DNA of 64,000 nucleotides, taken from Antitrichia curtipendula. Taxonomy: Eukaryota; Streptophyta; Bryopsida; Hypnales; Leucodontaceae. Each line of letters begins with the position of its first letter. Position 1 is the stretch's first letter. A program made the position numbers and the translations under genes. The stretch lies in the NCBI GenBank assembly GCA_951230915.1, contig OX579641.1, forward strand, positions 19,942,254 through 20,006,253, written 5' to 3'. Positions 12,876-25,473 of this stretch are shown piece after piece. The notes under the pieces were generated by a model, which worked only from the letters and a program-made list of their open reading frames with translations, ran no database searches and had not been told where the DNA came from.

Positions 12876-14995
12876 TGGGCAGTTCTACCTTACCTTAATC
12901 CAATGCGGGCTGCAACTTATACAATTGGAATTTCGAAACGTGGCCTACTGTTCTTCATCCATGTGTCAGCCGTTTTCGCTCCTCTGATGATCGAGCTCCG
13001 TTTGTCCATTATTTCTGGATTTACGTACATCATGTTTTTCCCGTCAGTTTAGTATCAGTATGAATTGGTATCAGTCTTCCATAACTTAACTTGAGCATTC
13101 TGGAAGGATGGGAATATGGGATGATTGGGACAGAAAGGTATGCCACTCACTCAAGGGTGGGAATACAGAATCCAGTACTGTACTGAGTGCGGGATTCGAC
13201 CCAAGTCAATAATTGTGTATGGGAATGGAAAGGGGCCCCGACCGGGGTGTGTGGGTGTGCCATGTGCCATGTGCCATGTGCACTGTCCTGTCCTTCCTTC
13301 CAAGTCACAACTAACGAACTTGCAGACCAATTAATAAGCTTAATTTTTAAGCTTCCTGGGGCTTACGAGATGGCCCTGCACTTCCAGGATCCAGACTGTG
13401 GAGTTGTTGAGTGCTTGGGCATTCTCCTGACCAGGGATTTTCTGATAAGTTAAGCTTAGCTTTTGTCCGTTCTCAACCCTTTCTAGCCCCCCACCCCCTT
13501 TGCAAATTTCCTCTCGGACACCTGGCACCAGCTACCGGTATTGAGTTTCGGTCATTGAAAGTTCAATTGGAATTCAGCATAGCAATTGTGTGTGTTGGGA
13601 CTTTGGATGAAACACGTCATGCAGAGAGAGAGAGAGCTAGAAGAGAAAGCACTCGGACCTCCTTTTGAGAATTCAACATCGTTCATTAGGAAGGTACTTG
13701 GAATTTCCTCCTTATAGTATTAGGTGGAATGTATCCATTTCCATCGGCACCTACCATAAGAAAAGGGGATTGTACTATCCCTTCACAAGGGACATTGGAA
13801 ATCCTACATTCCAAAATTATGGGAAATTTGGATGACTATCAATACTTTGCCGTAAGAAAGAGAAGTTCATTTTGGAATTTGCAAATTGTAGACACGAGAA
13901 TTTGGGGTCATGTTTTTTTTATAAATTTTCTAATTTGAATTTCAGAAAAATAGAATTTGGATTCTTATAATATCCAAAAAAATGAACAATAAAGTGTTTG
14001 AAATCATCACAAAGTAACTTGACAATATTAATAACCAGAAGATGCATAGATTGTATCTTCTAGGTGCATAGGCATAGTGATAAACATGTTGCTTTTCCTC
14101 CAATTCACGCATGAAAAACAAAAAGGGTGCACATGTCATTCTCCCATTGGTTGTTTGAACCTTTACGAAAATTCTAAAAGGAGTACACATGTAATTTTCT
14201 ACTGGTTGCAAATTTTGAGCACATTGTAATAAACACTTGTGAAATGAATTCATGAATTGTGCTTGTGAAAACCCACCCCAAACCCATATTTTTATTCTTT
14301 TGAAACCCGTTTGGACTACAATTAATATGGGATATTGATTGCCATATGTATTTTGTATATATCCATACAAATTCATGTGGATATGTATGTACTCCATATA
14401 TTTTTGTATATAATCCAAATAATATTTTATATTTCACATATATTCCAGATTTTGTATCCCAAAGCACCAAACCCTAACTCTTCAACGGCCAAGATTGTTT
14501 GTTCAACAACCAATCAATGGCTACCTTTTTCATCTCCTCATCTAATCAACGACAATGGAAGAGCGACATTTTTTATATAAAAAGATCAATGGCTGTGGTT
14601 TTTCATTGGGGAGGAGGAAAAAATTGCAGGAATAGAGAATTAATGCATCTTTGGGGCTCACAGTAATTTGCTAACATTGTGAAAAGGTTTTGGCTTGTGA
14701 AAGTGACATTTGTTGTTTTATCACTCGAATCTTTTTTTCAAATATTTGTATTTCTTTGGTTATATTTGTGCAAAATAATTCACTTCAATCCATCTAAATG
14801 CATAGTTGAGAATCTAGACTTTGAAGCACTCAAAGCATCGCCACTGAGTCACTTTTTAGCTTGCAGGTCATACAACTTTGAATTGGGTTCAAGATGGTGA
14901 ATTTATATGATAGTGATTCTCTCTCCCATGGTGACACAGCAATCTAGCTCGACAAGTTTGAAAAATTCAAGAATATCATTGAGGTTCCTTTAACA
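12876..14995. other. Intergenic stretch with a GC-richer island, no gene recognised
   Basis: The part 12900-13730 is GC-richer than its surroundings and carries overlapping short frames (13125-13334, 13187-13453, 13411-13668). It also has a 7-bp tandem repeat GTGCCAT near 13259-13280 and a GA run near 13622. None of the frames shows a known domain. The minus frame 13942-14418 is low-complexity and AT-driven. A decayed gene or a non-coding transcript is possible but unsupported. Confidence 0.45.
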
Positions 14996-15271
14996 TAAGG
15001 TGGGTATACCCCAAATCACCACTTTTTGCTACTGAGCCTAGTTAGTACTATTAGACTGGTCAAATTTTCATATATTCTTGTTGGCAAGTGAAAGGAGGTT
15101 CCAATGCACCGCAGAACGTGGCATTTGGACACCGTATGCAAAAATTATTGAAGGTCAAAGTTTGTTTCTGAAAGCACTCCATCTATATAGGTACATAACT
15201 TATTTTGGAAATGTACACAACCTGTAGATGGCACTTTAAGGTCAGGTGCCATTTTGGGGGTGCCTACCTTA
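14996..15271 (-). mobile_element. Inverted-repeat element family R5, copy b
   Basis: It has ends TAAGGTGGGTATACC (left) and, on the opposite strand from the right end, TAAGGTAGGCACCCC; 10 of the first 15 bases match without gaps and the first six are identical. The interior is the reverse of copies a and c (TTTTTGCTACTGAGCC, GTTGGCAAG, AGGAGGTTCCAATGCACC, TATGCAAAAATTATTGAAGG). It is non-coding and MITE-like. Confidence 0.75.
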
Positions 15272-15897
15272 GATCTTCCTATGCTCACTTTTTTCTGATA
15301 GCAAGGAAATTTGACAAGAATTCTTTGCTTTGGAGGACGGTGAAAAGATGATTTGACATGGGAACTTGGTGCAAAAATTGATATATAGTATTTTTTGTTG
15401 CATCGACCCATCCATTTGTAGTTGACATGACTACGGTGGGTTTGTTTTGAAGACTACCCCGTCCTATTGGGCAGGGTATTCATTCTAGGCGTGTTTGTAA
15501 TGTTCTTAGAACCCGTTTCCATTGATAACTAGAAGTGAGGCCCATCCATATTGACTACATGCAGAGAAGATAATTTTTTTTTAAATCTTGACGTATTGTA
15601 CAATTTTGAAAGCAAGCCTAGATATAGGGTCCAAAAGGTCTAGGAATGTTTTTAACTTTTGCAAAACTAGAGGCTAGAAGTCTAGGCCTGAATCCCTCTA
15701 GCCCTTGAATAGAAATGGGCACTTAGGAGGTAAAAAAGTACTTGAAATTGCAGGACATGAGGTGTAAAGGTTTCAAAAGGAAAGATTCATGCATAAGAGT
15801 GATGGACAACCGAGACTACAAACAAACAAAAGACACAACTCTTTGTATATCTACTATCATGTTCCAACAACACTGAAGAAGATTTAATATACCTTAA

Positions 15898-17604
15898 TTC
15901 CTAAAGCCCCAAGGGTGTTTTCTATCAAAAAACACTCAAAACTATCACTTCTTTTGCATCCACTTAAGGAAATACAATTTATTTTTTTGAAATTTAACCA
16001 TAGGATCTTGTACTTAACTTAAATGAGATCATGTAGTAAAAATTTCATCAAATTTGACCGTATGGATTGAAAGATATTAGCATTCAAGGTTGGACAAAAA
16101 GTTTTTTCTGAAGAAGATGCTTAAATTGCCTAAAAAACTAAGATTGTCCATAACTTTCTCATCCCTAGTCCAAATAGAATGAATCAAAACTTCACGTATA
16201 AATAAAAACATAATACTTTAGGAAAAAAATTGAAAAAAATTTATTTTGACTTTTTTGTAATTTTTTTTGGGCTGCCCACAATCTCCATTTCTTGCTTGTT
16301 GTGCCATAACTTTTTCATCCGGCGTCCAATTGAAACAAAAACTATCACTAGAAGAAAAACGTGTCCACTACAACCGACTAAAATGCAACTACATGTCCTA
16401 TGCAACTGCCCTGCAACTACAATCCTCTATATTTGCAGCAACTTTGACATAGTTACACTGTAGTTGCAAAATAGTTGCAAAGTAGTCGCAACATGTAGTT
16501 ACGCATACGGGAGTGTAACAAAAGAGTTGATGTGAGGTACTTTACATCCAATCTTCATCACAATTGTTGATGTGGACAATTTTACGTTCTGTAGAGTCCA
16601 ATGTGTCTATCTACAGTTGCATGTAATTTAAATTCGATAGCAATTTAACTAGAATGCAACTAGATTGCAACTGGACTGCAATTGGATTGCAACTATAGTG
16701 CAACTACACTACAATTACATTGCAATTACAATTCGACTAGTGTTTGACTTAAAAACAATTAGACTTTAACTTGGAAAACTAGCATGCAACTAGAAAACAA
16801 CTAAAATGCAACTACTATTAAGACTTTTATTAACTGTACCACATCAATTGTCAAGAATACCATTAGGTTGAACATATAAGAATTGTAAGTTATAGCAATA
16901 TTGTGTAATGAATTTTGATAATGAAATTCTAATATTTATATATTTTGTAGATTTTTACACTTTGTAGATTTCTACAACTTGTAGATTTCTACAATTTGTA
17001 GGTTTTTATAATCTACAAAAATCTATAAATATTTAAAGTTTAAGATATTTCTAGATTTGGCGATCTAAAAAAAAGATAGATCTGAAATTTAGAATCTACA
17101 AATCTTTGAAATTCAAATTTCAAATCTACAAGTCACAAAGACGCAAACTAGTTGCACATCAATCGCAAACTAGTTGCACACCAGTCGCAAACCAGTTGTA
17201 AGTCAACCGCAAACTAGTTGCACATTAGTTGCAAACAAGTTGCACACAAATGACTTCCACATAAGCAACCACGTCATAAAAGTTCATCGATGAACTTTCA
17301 AGTATATTGTCAAATGATAAACAACTTTGAAATTTTTTGCATTTGCTTTGCAACTATTGCAACTTGTCCACTGCAACTGCGGGCTCTAAATTGTCACCTA
17401 GTTGCAAACGGCTCATGCAACTACAAAACCAGTTGCAAACAGCAGTTGCATAAACCCTCGTTTTCTTGTAGTGTATATATCCACAAAGCTCTTACAAAAC
17501 TACACAACCTCAAAAAATCTCAAAAAAATTCACTTCAAATTGAGACAATAGGAACCTACCCGGACCCAAATTGTCCCCTAAGGAGACAAATGGTCCTTTA
17601 GGGA
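15898..17604 (+). mobile_element. TTAA-flanked element family R1, copy A, interrupted by a CACTA element
   Basis: The left end, TTCCTAAAGCCCCAAGG, is preceded by TTAA. The right end read on the opposite strand is TCCCTAAAGGACC, also next to TTAA. The body aligns with 25474 onward (same strand) and 57158-58355 (opposite strand), for instance AAGATTGTCCATAA and the stretch around TCCAAATAGAATGAA. Removing the nested CACTA element leaves about 580 bp. No transposase was seen. TTAA flanks with short inverted ends resemble piggyBac; a PIF/Harbinger-type TWA target is the main alternative. Confidence 0.7.
16346..17473. mobile_element. Non-autonomous CACTA (En/Spm-type) transposon, 1128 bp
   Basis: The element starts CACTAGAAGAAAAACG and ends CGTTTTCTTGTAGTG, close to the common plant CACTA terminus CACTACAAGAAAA. 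The flanking TAT at 16343-16345 and 17474-17476 is a 3-bp target duplication, as expected for this superfamily. Subterminal regions are packed with TGCAACT on the left (16380-16810) and AGTTGCA on the right (17150-17460), the inverted arrangement typical of transposase-binding repeats. The centre (about 16940-17030) repeats TTGTAGATTTCTACA. No transposase frame is present, so movement would need a helper. It sits inside R1 copy A. Confidence 0.93.
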
Positions 17605-17659
17605 TTAAACCCTAAATCCTAAAACCCTCATTTCAACTTTATCCCTTAGAAGCGCTTTA

Positions 17660-17733
17660 CCTTCAACATCAACAAGCTTTTACTAACAAACTTACAAGCA
17701 AGCAAAATGGCCAAGATGGAGCAAGAAAATTGT
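17660..17733 (+). pseudogene. Decayed copy of the ZPR1 5' UTR and start of exon 1
   Basis: This stretch aligns with 26489-26560, the leader and first codons of the intact ZPR1 gene, at roughly 80 percent by eye. It includes the start codon (17707-17709) and the following AAGATGGAGCAAGAA; homology stops there and no exon 2 follows. The element R1 lies directly upstream here and in the same orientation upstream of the intact gene, so the promoter side was copied as well. It is non-functional as a coding gene. Confidence 0.75.
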
Positions 17734-20534
17734 CTATACTTCTTGGGGCCTTTTGTAACTAAGACTTTTTTGAGACTAAACTTGGGTTTAAGAAATTATG
17801 TTTGTGAAACTAAACTTGGGTTTCAAAAATTATTTTTGTGAAACTAAACTTGGTACACTAGTAGAACCCTCTATCATTAACCAAGAACACCACTTCTTGA
17901 GATTTTTCTTTAAGACTCTATAGATCAAAGTTTTGTCGTCAATTGAAATTTCTCTAGAAATTCTATCAAATCACTAAAAACTCAAAGCCAAAGCTTTGCT
18001 ATTTTTGACAAATCCACAAATGTACTACAACAATTTCAACAAGGTTAACTCAAATATTAACCAAATACACACATGAACATGTTAGTATATGTACGTTAGT
18101 ACAAACATTTGTTAGTACAAAACAAAAATACAAAACAAATTAGTAACACCATGTGTTAGTATAAAATCAAATGAAATATACAAGTTAGTACAAACACTTC
18201 AAAATTCTATACTATAGCCCCCCCCCCAAGTAGCATTGCCAAGGTACGGAAGGAGGTTGCTTTAGGATTAGTACAAAACATAAACAATTTCCAAACTTCC
18301 ACAAAAACTCTAAAATTTGCACAAAATGTCAATAACTTAGTAAACAACTCAAAACAAGATAGTAAGATTTGAAGGGATCCCTAAGTCCTTCAAAGTTTGT
18401 AGAAATGCAACAAATATAGCTTAAAAATGCTCCAAAAAATGCACATTTATAATTTGGTCCAAAAATGGCCAAAAAGTCCAATTAAATGGACCAATGTGTT
18501 ATCAAGCCAAAAATTGGCTGAAAGAGGTAACAAAGGGGTGTTTTGAGATACTCTTCCAAAGACACCACCACCCTCTCATTTCCTAGAGGTAATCTTATCA
18601 ACTAAGATTTTCAACCTAATCTTTTATTTTTTTACTTTCTGTGCTAGTCCAACCTCTAATTTTTGGAAATTAAATCCAAATCACAGAAAATTGTGCCATT
18701 GGCTTCAGAAAAATATTTTTAATCAAAAAGACCCCCTGAACCCTTTTTCCTACACCCAAAACACAAAGAAATCTAATGCCAATTTAAAACCAAAAGGGGT
18801 AAAAACTAACTTTTGGAGTTAACATTTAAAAAAAAAATAACTAGCCTAGGCTCTTTAATAGGTGTAAGGGAGTAAGAAAATATCCCGCTTTGACCTCATT
18901 CTAATTTTGTATGCCCCTGGAACGTCGGTCAACTCCCAAAATTTCCTTCAATTTTGCTGGTTTTGAAGAATCTTGTTGATTTGGGTACTTTTGGTTATCA
19001 AAATGTCTTGAAACTTGGTGGAGCGTCTTACTAACATAAAAAAGCTATGCTAATTTTTAGTGAAATTTTACTGCACTCGAATAATTTCTACAAATTTTGA
19101 AGGTCGACTGTTTGGAAGAACATCTTCTGACTATCAAAAAATTCCAAAACTTTTTGTAGAACTTCTCATGTAATTCCACAAAAATGTGCAAGCTCATATT
19201 TTTACTTTGCACATTTGAAAAAAGAGAATCAAATCCCACTACCTCCTCTAAAATTTGGTGAACATGAAATCTTTTATATAGAAAGGAATCTTGGCAAACC
19301 GATTGCTTTGCTAGACTCCTGACATGATCTACACCTAGAATCATTGTACTTGGATTGTAGATGCCCTCTACTAGTCCATCTTGAGCTTTCTTCACTTTCA
19401 GGCTAACAAGTGGAGGTTCTATTATTTCATCAATTTAATGGGGAAATTGAAATATCTTTTCGGAAATTAACTTTAGGATTCTCACATAATTCTCTCGGAC
19501 AAATTTCGCCAATATAGTTCACATACTCAACAAGTTTAGACAATTTGGACGGTTTTTTCTTGATATGCTTATTATGTACAATTTGTGGGGTTCTACCTTA
19601 TTTACCTATGGGATTTGGATGTAATTGAGGATAAACACTCTATTTAGGACCAAATACTATATTGGCATGTGATATATCTATTTTAGTTTAACACTCTTTT
19701 GAGATTTTTTTGTATATAAAACTACACTCATCATTGCAAGAAATCCCAATAAATAAATCATGAGTTCCAAGTGATGAAATGGGGACTTACATCCTAGCTC
19801 ATCCAAGTCCTAGTTTTTTTTCTAAATCCTAGTCTTTTTTCCAAGTCCTAGTGTTTCCCAAGTCCACCAAAAAATTCAGCCAAGCTTCCCAAAAAATTCA
19901 GCCAAGCTTCCCAAAAAATTCCGATCGGTCCACCAACAAGCTTAGTCCACCAGCAAACCCAACTAAGGCGGCAGGCTGGGTACTACAGGAGGATGAAGAG
20001 TTGGGTGGGGAGTCAAGACCAGGGAGCGGAAGCTAAGAAGTCAAGACAAGGAAGTTGGGTATTTGGGGCCAGTGTCTCACCACATTCAAGGTAGAAAAAC
20101 AAAAAGCAAGTAAGGCCAACAAAAATCAAGGACTCCAACGTGATCAACCCCAACCTTTCGTCCATTGTTAGACGTCAATTGAGTAGAATGTAGGAAAAAC
20201 AAGTGAAAACTAGGATAATAAGTAGTTATCAAGGCCTCTCCTTTCTTCCTTGCACAAAATGCTAGTACTCTCAAAACAACCAAGTGGGAGTGGAGTAAGG
20301 AATGAGAAGTTAGGAGGGGAAGGCACACTAATTAGAAAATGAAGGAGGTTAACAACAAGAATAGGCCTAGCTTGGAGATCTTTTAGGACATTTTTCATCA
20401 TTAGAAGGTAGGATAGGACATCATAAGAGTAATTAGGGGCGTAAGAGGTAGTTCAAGAGCGAGTGGTCATTAATCCTCGCCTTGGATTTTGAAAATTAGT
20501 GGGATGTAAGGGATAGTGCACAAGCAAGAGGTCA
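17734..20534. other. Repeat-rich spacer between ZPR1 fragment and R2 copy 1
   Basis: At 17773-17853 a 34-bp unit with ACTAAACTTGGG is repeated three times. At 19850-19925 a 22-bp unit (TTCAGCCAAGCTTCCCAAAA) is repeated about two and a half times. The minus frame 19057-19395 and other short frames have no recognisable domain. No further ZPR1 exon was recognised here. Confidence 0.5.
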
Positions 20535-20538
20535 TTAA

Positions 20539-21507
20539 CCCCAAAGTGACATTCAATTTCTGGGGTTCAAAAACATCATTGCTTTGAAGCTTTATGGATA
20601 TAAATGTCTTCAAGTTGTACAAATCTCAACTGTACAATCTTGTAGTGCACATGTTGTAGATGACATGTATAAAATTTGAAGTCATTTGGCCACATAGATT
20701 GCAAGATCATAATGTTTTAGTGTTGAAAATGGATGCTGAAATTTTCCCAAAAACACATTTGGAGGTGAAGTTTGATTTCTAAACCTACTCAAATGAAAAA
20801 AATTTACACTACAAAAAGATTCAAAACTAGTATACAAACACATTGGCAAAAAAAAATTTCATTCAATTGAATCATTGTGTCTACAAAATGGCTTTGAAAT
20901 GTCAAAAATCAGCAAGAAAAATTGCAAAAAACACATCTAAAGCTGAACCTCCTTCTACTATAATGCTTCTCAGTCACTCATTAATTCTTGGATTAACATG
21001 AAATTTTAGCCACAAAAACAAGACTAGTATGTGCAACTTTTCCAAAAATACTTATTGAAAATGGACTCTGTATGAGGAAGAAACAAGCCGCCAAAGTTCA
21101 CTACACTCCAAAAATGGCAATATTTTGAACTTTGAATTGCTCTCAAACATTCAAAACAACTTGGATTGACATGAAAACTTTACCACAATAATTATACTTC
21201 AAGAGGAACAAAATCCAACAAATTTTATAGAAAATGAGCAATGGATGAAGGAGATACAAGGCCCCAAAGTTGCAGCCCTAAAATGCAGTTTGGTGAACTC
21301 AAATTGAAGTTGTGAACTTCGATTGACTTTCAAAAAATCAATACATCTTGGATTGATCTGAAAATTTTACCATAGAAACTAGAAGGGAGAAACAAACTTT
21401 CCCAACACGTCTTATTGAATTTGGACCTTGAATGCAAAAGTTACAGCACTTTGAGCTAGACTTGAAACGATGTGAGGACACTTTCTGTCCTCTTTGTCAC
21501 TTTGGGG
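20539..21507 (+). mobile_element. TTAA-flanked inverted-repeat element R2, copy 1 (969 bp)
   Basis: The ends CCCCAAAGTGAC (20539-20550) and GTCACTTTGGGG (21496-21507) are perfect 12-bp inverted repeats. TTAA lies directly outside at 20535-20538 and 21508-21511. The interior aligns over its whole length with 51548-52465 on the same strand. No open frame survives. TTAA plus CCC/GGG ends is the piggyBac pattern, but without a transposase the assignment stays open. Confidence 0.8.
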
Positions 21508-21511
21508 TTAA

Positions 21512-22980
21512 CCCTTGCCTTGGATTTCATAGGTTATTTGGACACCACCCAACTACCACAACCAACATGGCATGGGGATTGGTATAGAAAGAAAGAAAGA
21601 GAAAGAAAAGGAAAACAAGAGAGATGGAAGGAAAGGAAATAGGAGGAGAAATGGGAGGTTAGTCGAAGGTAGGATTTAGTGGAGTTGCCAAGAGTTGTAC
21701 CAAAACTCAACATATAAAAATATTCAATTAATTGCCAAATCTCATGGAGGCGGAATGGCAGTTAGAAAAATGTTGGAGGGAAGTCTTGACCACACAATCA
21801 TGGAGCTCCAAGTCAAAGTAGGCCATTACCCCCCTTTCCCCCATTCCAGTTTGTCTTAATTAATGAGTATCAATTAGAGTTGAGACCTAGTAGTGAGTTT
21901 CATCATCACAATAGGAATTTAGGCCAAGTTTAGTTGTAGAATCATAAAATAGAGGTCTGGAAGGTTCCAAAAAAATAAAATACATCCAAAACCAACCTAT
22001 AACGAGTAGTATATGAGCAGATGAAGTTTAGGAGCTAGATTGGATGAAAGTTAGTCAATTTAATCCAAAAAAACCCAAGAAAAGAAACCTAGTTAAAAAT
22101 AAGAATGCAAAGGTCAAAAGTGATAAAAAAAAAGTTAGTTTCAAGTTGTAGATTGATAAAAAATAGTGGATGAAGTTTTAAAACACCGATTAGCGATCAA
22201 ACTTCATCACCTATAACTTTCACTAGGAAGGTCCGAATCTTAAGTCCTTCAGCATTATAGATAGTTAATTTAGCCTTTATAAAAAACCAAATACCAAAAT
22301 TTAGAAATAGTAAATTGACAAAAGGAGTCCCGAGCTCTAAGAACAAGGTAGGAGATAGGATAGAGCCCTTTGAAGACAACTAAGATAGTAATTTTAGGAT
22401 ATTACACCATAGATTAGCCTTCTAGGAGTCCAAGCTAATTTTATCTTTGAAAACCAAGTTAAATTCCACAAATTATGAAGGGATGAAGTACATGAGGTAG
22501 GATGGATGAACCTCATTAGGAAGGGTCCATTTGTGCCCAAATCCATGTCTTAGGTAGTGCTTGTTGTCCTAAGTAAGTAGCCAAAATCCCATATTAATTT
22601 GAAATTAGGAGGCTAAAGGAAAGAGTGGATAAAGTCCCATAGCCATTCCAAAGGCTAAAGTTTCATTAGCCTATAACTTTTGATAGGAAGACTGGATGCA
22701 CTTGAATTTTATAGTTTTAAAAATGGCATGATCTGATCTATAACCTCACGCTTTTAGCCCTAGGCTGAAATCTTTTATACTAGGAAACCACCGTAGCCAT
22801 AATCATTCGACCGTTGGGCTTGTTCTTTGCAATTAGCATAGACTTTTGTGGATTATCCGACAAATTAGGGCATTTAGGCATTAGAAATGATCCATTTCTT
22901 GTAATGCATAATGGACCATGTCTAGGCACCCTTTAGGATAAAATATCACTTAGGAACTAGAGCTTGGTTGTGCTTGTCTA
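21512..22980. other. Intergenic DNA, no gene seen
   Basis: There is a GAAA-rich microsatellite near 21590-21620. No domain-bearing open frame, RNA gene or clear element boundary was found; local repetition of phrases such as TAACTTTYRMTAGGAAG (22216 and 22675) hints at decayed duplications. Confidence 0.5.
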
Positions 22981-23547
22981 TTTACCTAGGGTGGATAAAT
23001 AGCTGCTCACAAACGAACAAGTTGTTGACAAGCCGTCGAGGTTGTCCAAAATTTATTTGTTTATTTATTTAGTGACGGCATGGATGACCTATTCATTGAC
23101 TTGGACTAACAAGTTGTTCAAAAAAAAACATTCTTTAAATTTGTTTGTATTATGAATCTTGACGGACTGTGGGGCTGAATCTTGATGTTTCGTTGATTTG
23201 ACAAGCATTCAAACATGGCGTGACGTTGAAATCTTGGTCTATATCTATATTCAACTTACTATGAAAATTTTGTATGGCCCCTATTTGTCAAGATTAGCTT
23301 ATAAATAAAATTCCTACTACATAATGTTTTTAGACATCCTAATTTATATATATTAGAGTATGTAGTATTTCATAGATCCTATAGTAGCCTTACATATTAT
23401 ATAAAATTTTCTAGCTTCAAATTAAATGGACCCTACTTTTTAACTCACGTAGTTTTTCCAAAAACCGATAGTGATCTCCCCGGTGTGCAATTTGACAACT
23501 TTGGTGCGTATTCTAATGCCTAATAGTGGACATGTGATTGGTTTCAG

Positions 23548-23685
23548 TCGATGACGTTTTCATCAACTTGTACATGGATGTGAAGCCAAAGTAGAAACAC
23601 ATATGTTGGTTACAGATGTACCTGGTTATGAGGAGATTATTGTCATAGCTTCTTCTTATGATCCATGCGGCTATAAGACTTTGAG
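23548..23685 (+). pseudogene. Decayed copy of ZPR1 exon 10 with flanking intron
   Basis: This aligns with ZPR1 exon 10 (30661-30798), which encodes the second zinc finger, and has the same 138-nt length. About 60 bp of upstream intron also aligns (from GCAATTTGACAACTTTGGTG near 23488), with an intact CAG acceptor and a GTGAGT donor. A compensating pair of one-base indels, an in-frame TGA at the twelfth codon and a Cys-to-Tyr change in the last CxxC make it non-functional. Retained intron shows DNA-level duplication, not retroposition. Confidence 0.88.
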
Positions 23686-23689
23686 GTGA

Positions 23690-25469
23690 GTTATAGGGGA
23701 GTTTGGGTATTTTTAAAGAGTTTTTTGGGGTGATTTTAGTTTTGATCTAAATCCTAGTTTTAAAATCTAAAATCCAAAATTTTATTGTGAATTTCATGAC
23801 CTAGAGAAGAATCACGAGAATTTATAGGATGGTATTATCATTGTAGTGTAGGGATTTTAGACTCCAATTCTGGCCATTATAAGGCCAATGAGATATAGAA
23901 AGCTATGATGGGACATTTGTTGGGGATAGAGGTGCACAATCTTTGTGTCTCCAATTATTAGTAGGCAACCAAGGTGTGGGCCTACTTATGGTGACTACTA
24001 GGACACAAGCAGTACATGGTAATCCATCCTGATATGACGTTGGCTTTTCATGTTGGGATGTTAGTCAACAACGGTTTGAACATGTCTGATTTACATTACG
24101 AACTTCAATCTCCCCCCCAAAAGATTATTTATTTTTAAAGCTGGACAACTTGTTTGTCAAGTGGACGGTCTAACTGTCAATGGGATGGCAAGCTGTTAAT
24201 AGGCTGTAGATAGAACAGACAGATTGTCCAAGAATTTGTTTACTTTTTATTTTCTAGTATCCTAATGGACGTTGGAGTTGGATCTTGACTTTTTGTCAGA
24301 ACATTGTTTATCCAAACCTGAAATGACGGTGACAACCCTAGTTTGGTAGAGGTGTTGCCCTTTTGTTTTAGTCACCATACAATTGACTTTTTGACAAGTA
24401 AAAAAAACACCCGTGGATTTATCTTGTCCATAGTGTCTGGCATCTAGCTGCTACAGCAGAGTCGAGGCATGGATGCAATCTAGGGAGAGGTGCGGACACA
24501 TGCACTGGCGCGGATACAAGTTAAAAATGTGTGTGGATGCATGTATGGGCACAAACACAAGTTAGGGTGGGACGGGGATGCAAAGATGGGCGATGATGCA
24601 AATTTCATTCTCATCTTGCGACAACAATTTTGGGAATTTTAGAGATTATAATATACTGTTGGAAATCTCCATGTCCTAAAACTCTTAAAATTGCAATCAC
24701 AAATTTAAAAAAAGAAAATTGTTGTCAATATGGAATATGAGTGGGCATGTGGTTTAGAGTAAACAAACACACGGAGACATGCAATTTAGTACATTCAACA
24801 TTGTTTAAAAGTTTAACTTTAGTTTGTTTCAGTAGATAGGTACAAAGATTTTCCATTTCAATTGTTGAATTCAATATTGGAATTGCATTGAGATTTACAT
24901 CAACCATATTTTTTTAGTTTTTTTTAATTTTTAGGATTAATTTTTTAGATATATAAAAGAAATTGCCTTTAAATTACTAAATTAAACATTGGACATATAG
25001 GAATTTATATCAATCATGTTTAGTATAATTTAAAAAAATATTGGGTTGCTTTAATAAATATATAGAAGGATTTAACATTTTTATTGCTGAATTGAACATT
25101 TGGATTTGCAAAAACTTGTATCAATCACATTCTTTGTAATTTTTTTTTAATTTCCTTCAAATTATTTATGAGGATTGGTACAATTTAATTCTTTTTCAAC
25201 TTTTAAAAATTACTTTGGATTATTTTGGTGGTTATGTAGAAGAATTTTATTGGTGAATTGAACATTAAGGATGTACGGCTTCACACCAAATAACCACATT
25301 CTTTGTATATTGTTTTAGTTCCTTTGAGTTTTTTTAGTGCATACATAAAAGGGGTTTCAATATAATTAATTAATTGAACATTGGAGTTGCACATATTCAC
25401 ATGAACAATTTTTTTTGACTTTAGATTGTTTTTGTGGCTTGGTGTAACCACATTTTTCTTTTTCTTTTT
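23690..25469. other. AT-rich spacer, no gene seen
   Basis: Sequence at about 24140-24320 resembles 22990-23240 (shared GACAAG, TTGTCCAA, TGGATCTTGA/TGAATCTTGA, ATGGCGTGACG/AATGACGG), so the ZPR1 exon fragment may lie between direct repeats. The rest is low-complexity AT-rich DNA without genes. Confidence 0.45.
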
Positions 25470-25473
25470 TTAA

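Noticed and set aside
13942..14418. 158-codon minus-strand open frame
   Set aside because: Composition is Tyr/Ile/Phe-rich and follows AT-rich repeats; no domain, no splice-linked partner.
16380..17470. TGCAACT/AGTTGCA field as a CRISPR-like or satellite array
   Set aside because: The words are the subterminal repeats of a CACTA element with clear ends and target duplication; CRISPR does not occur in plant nuclear DNA.
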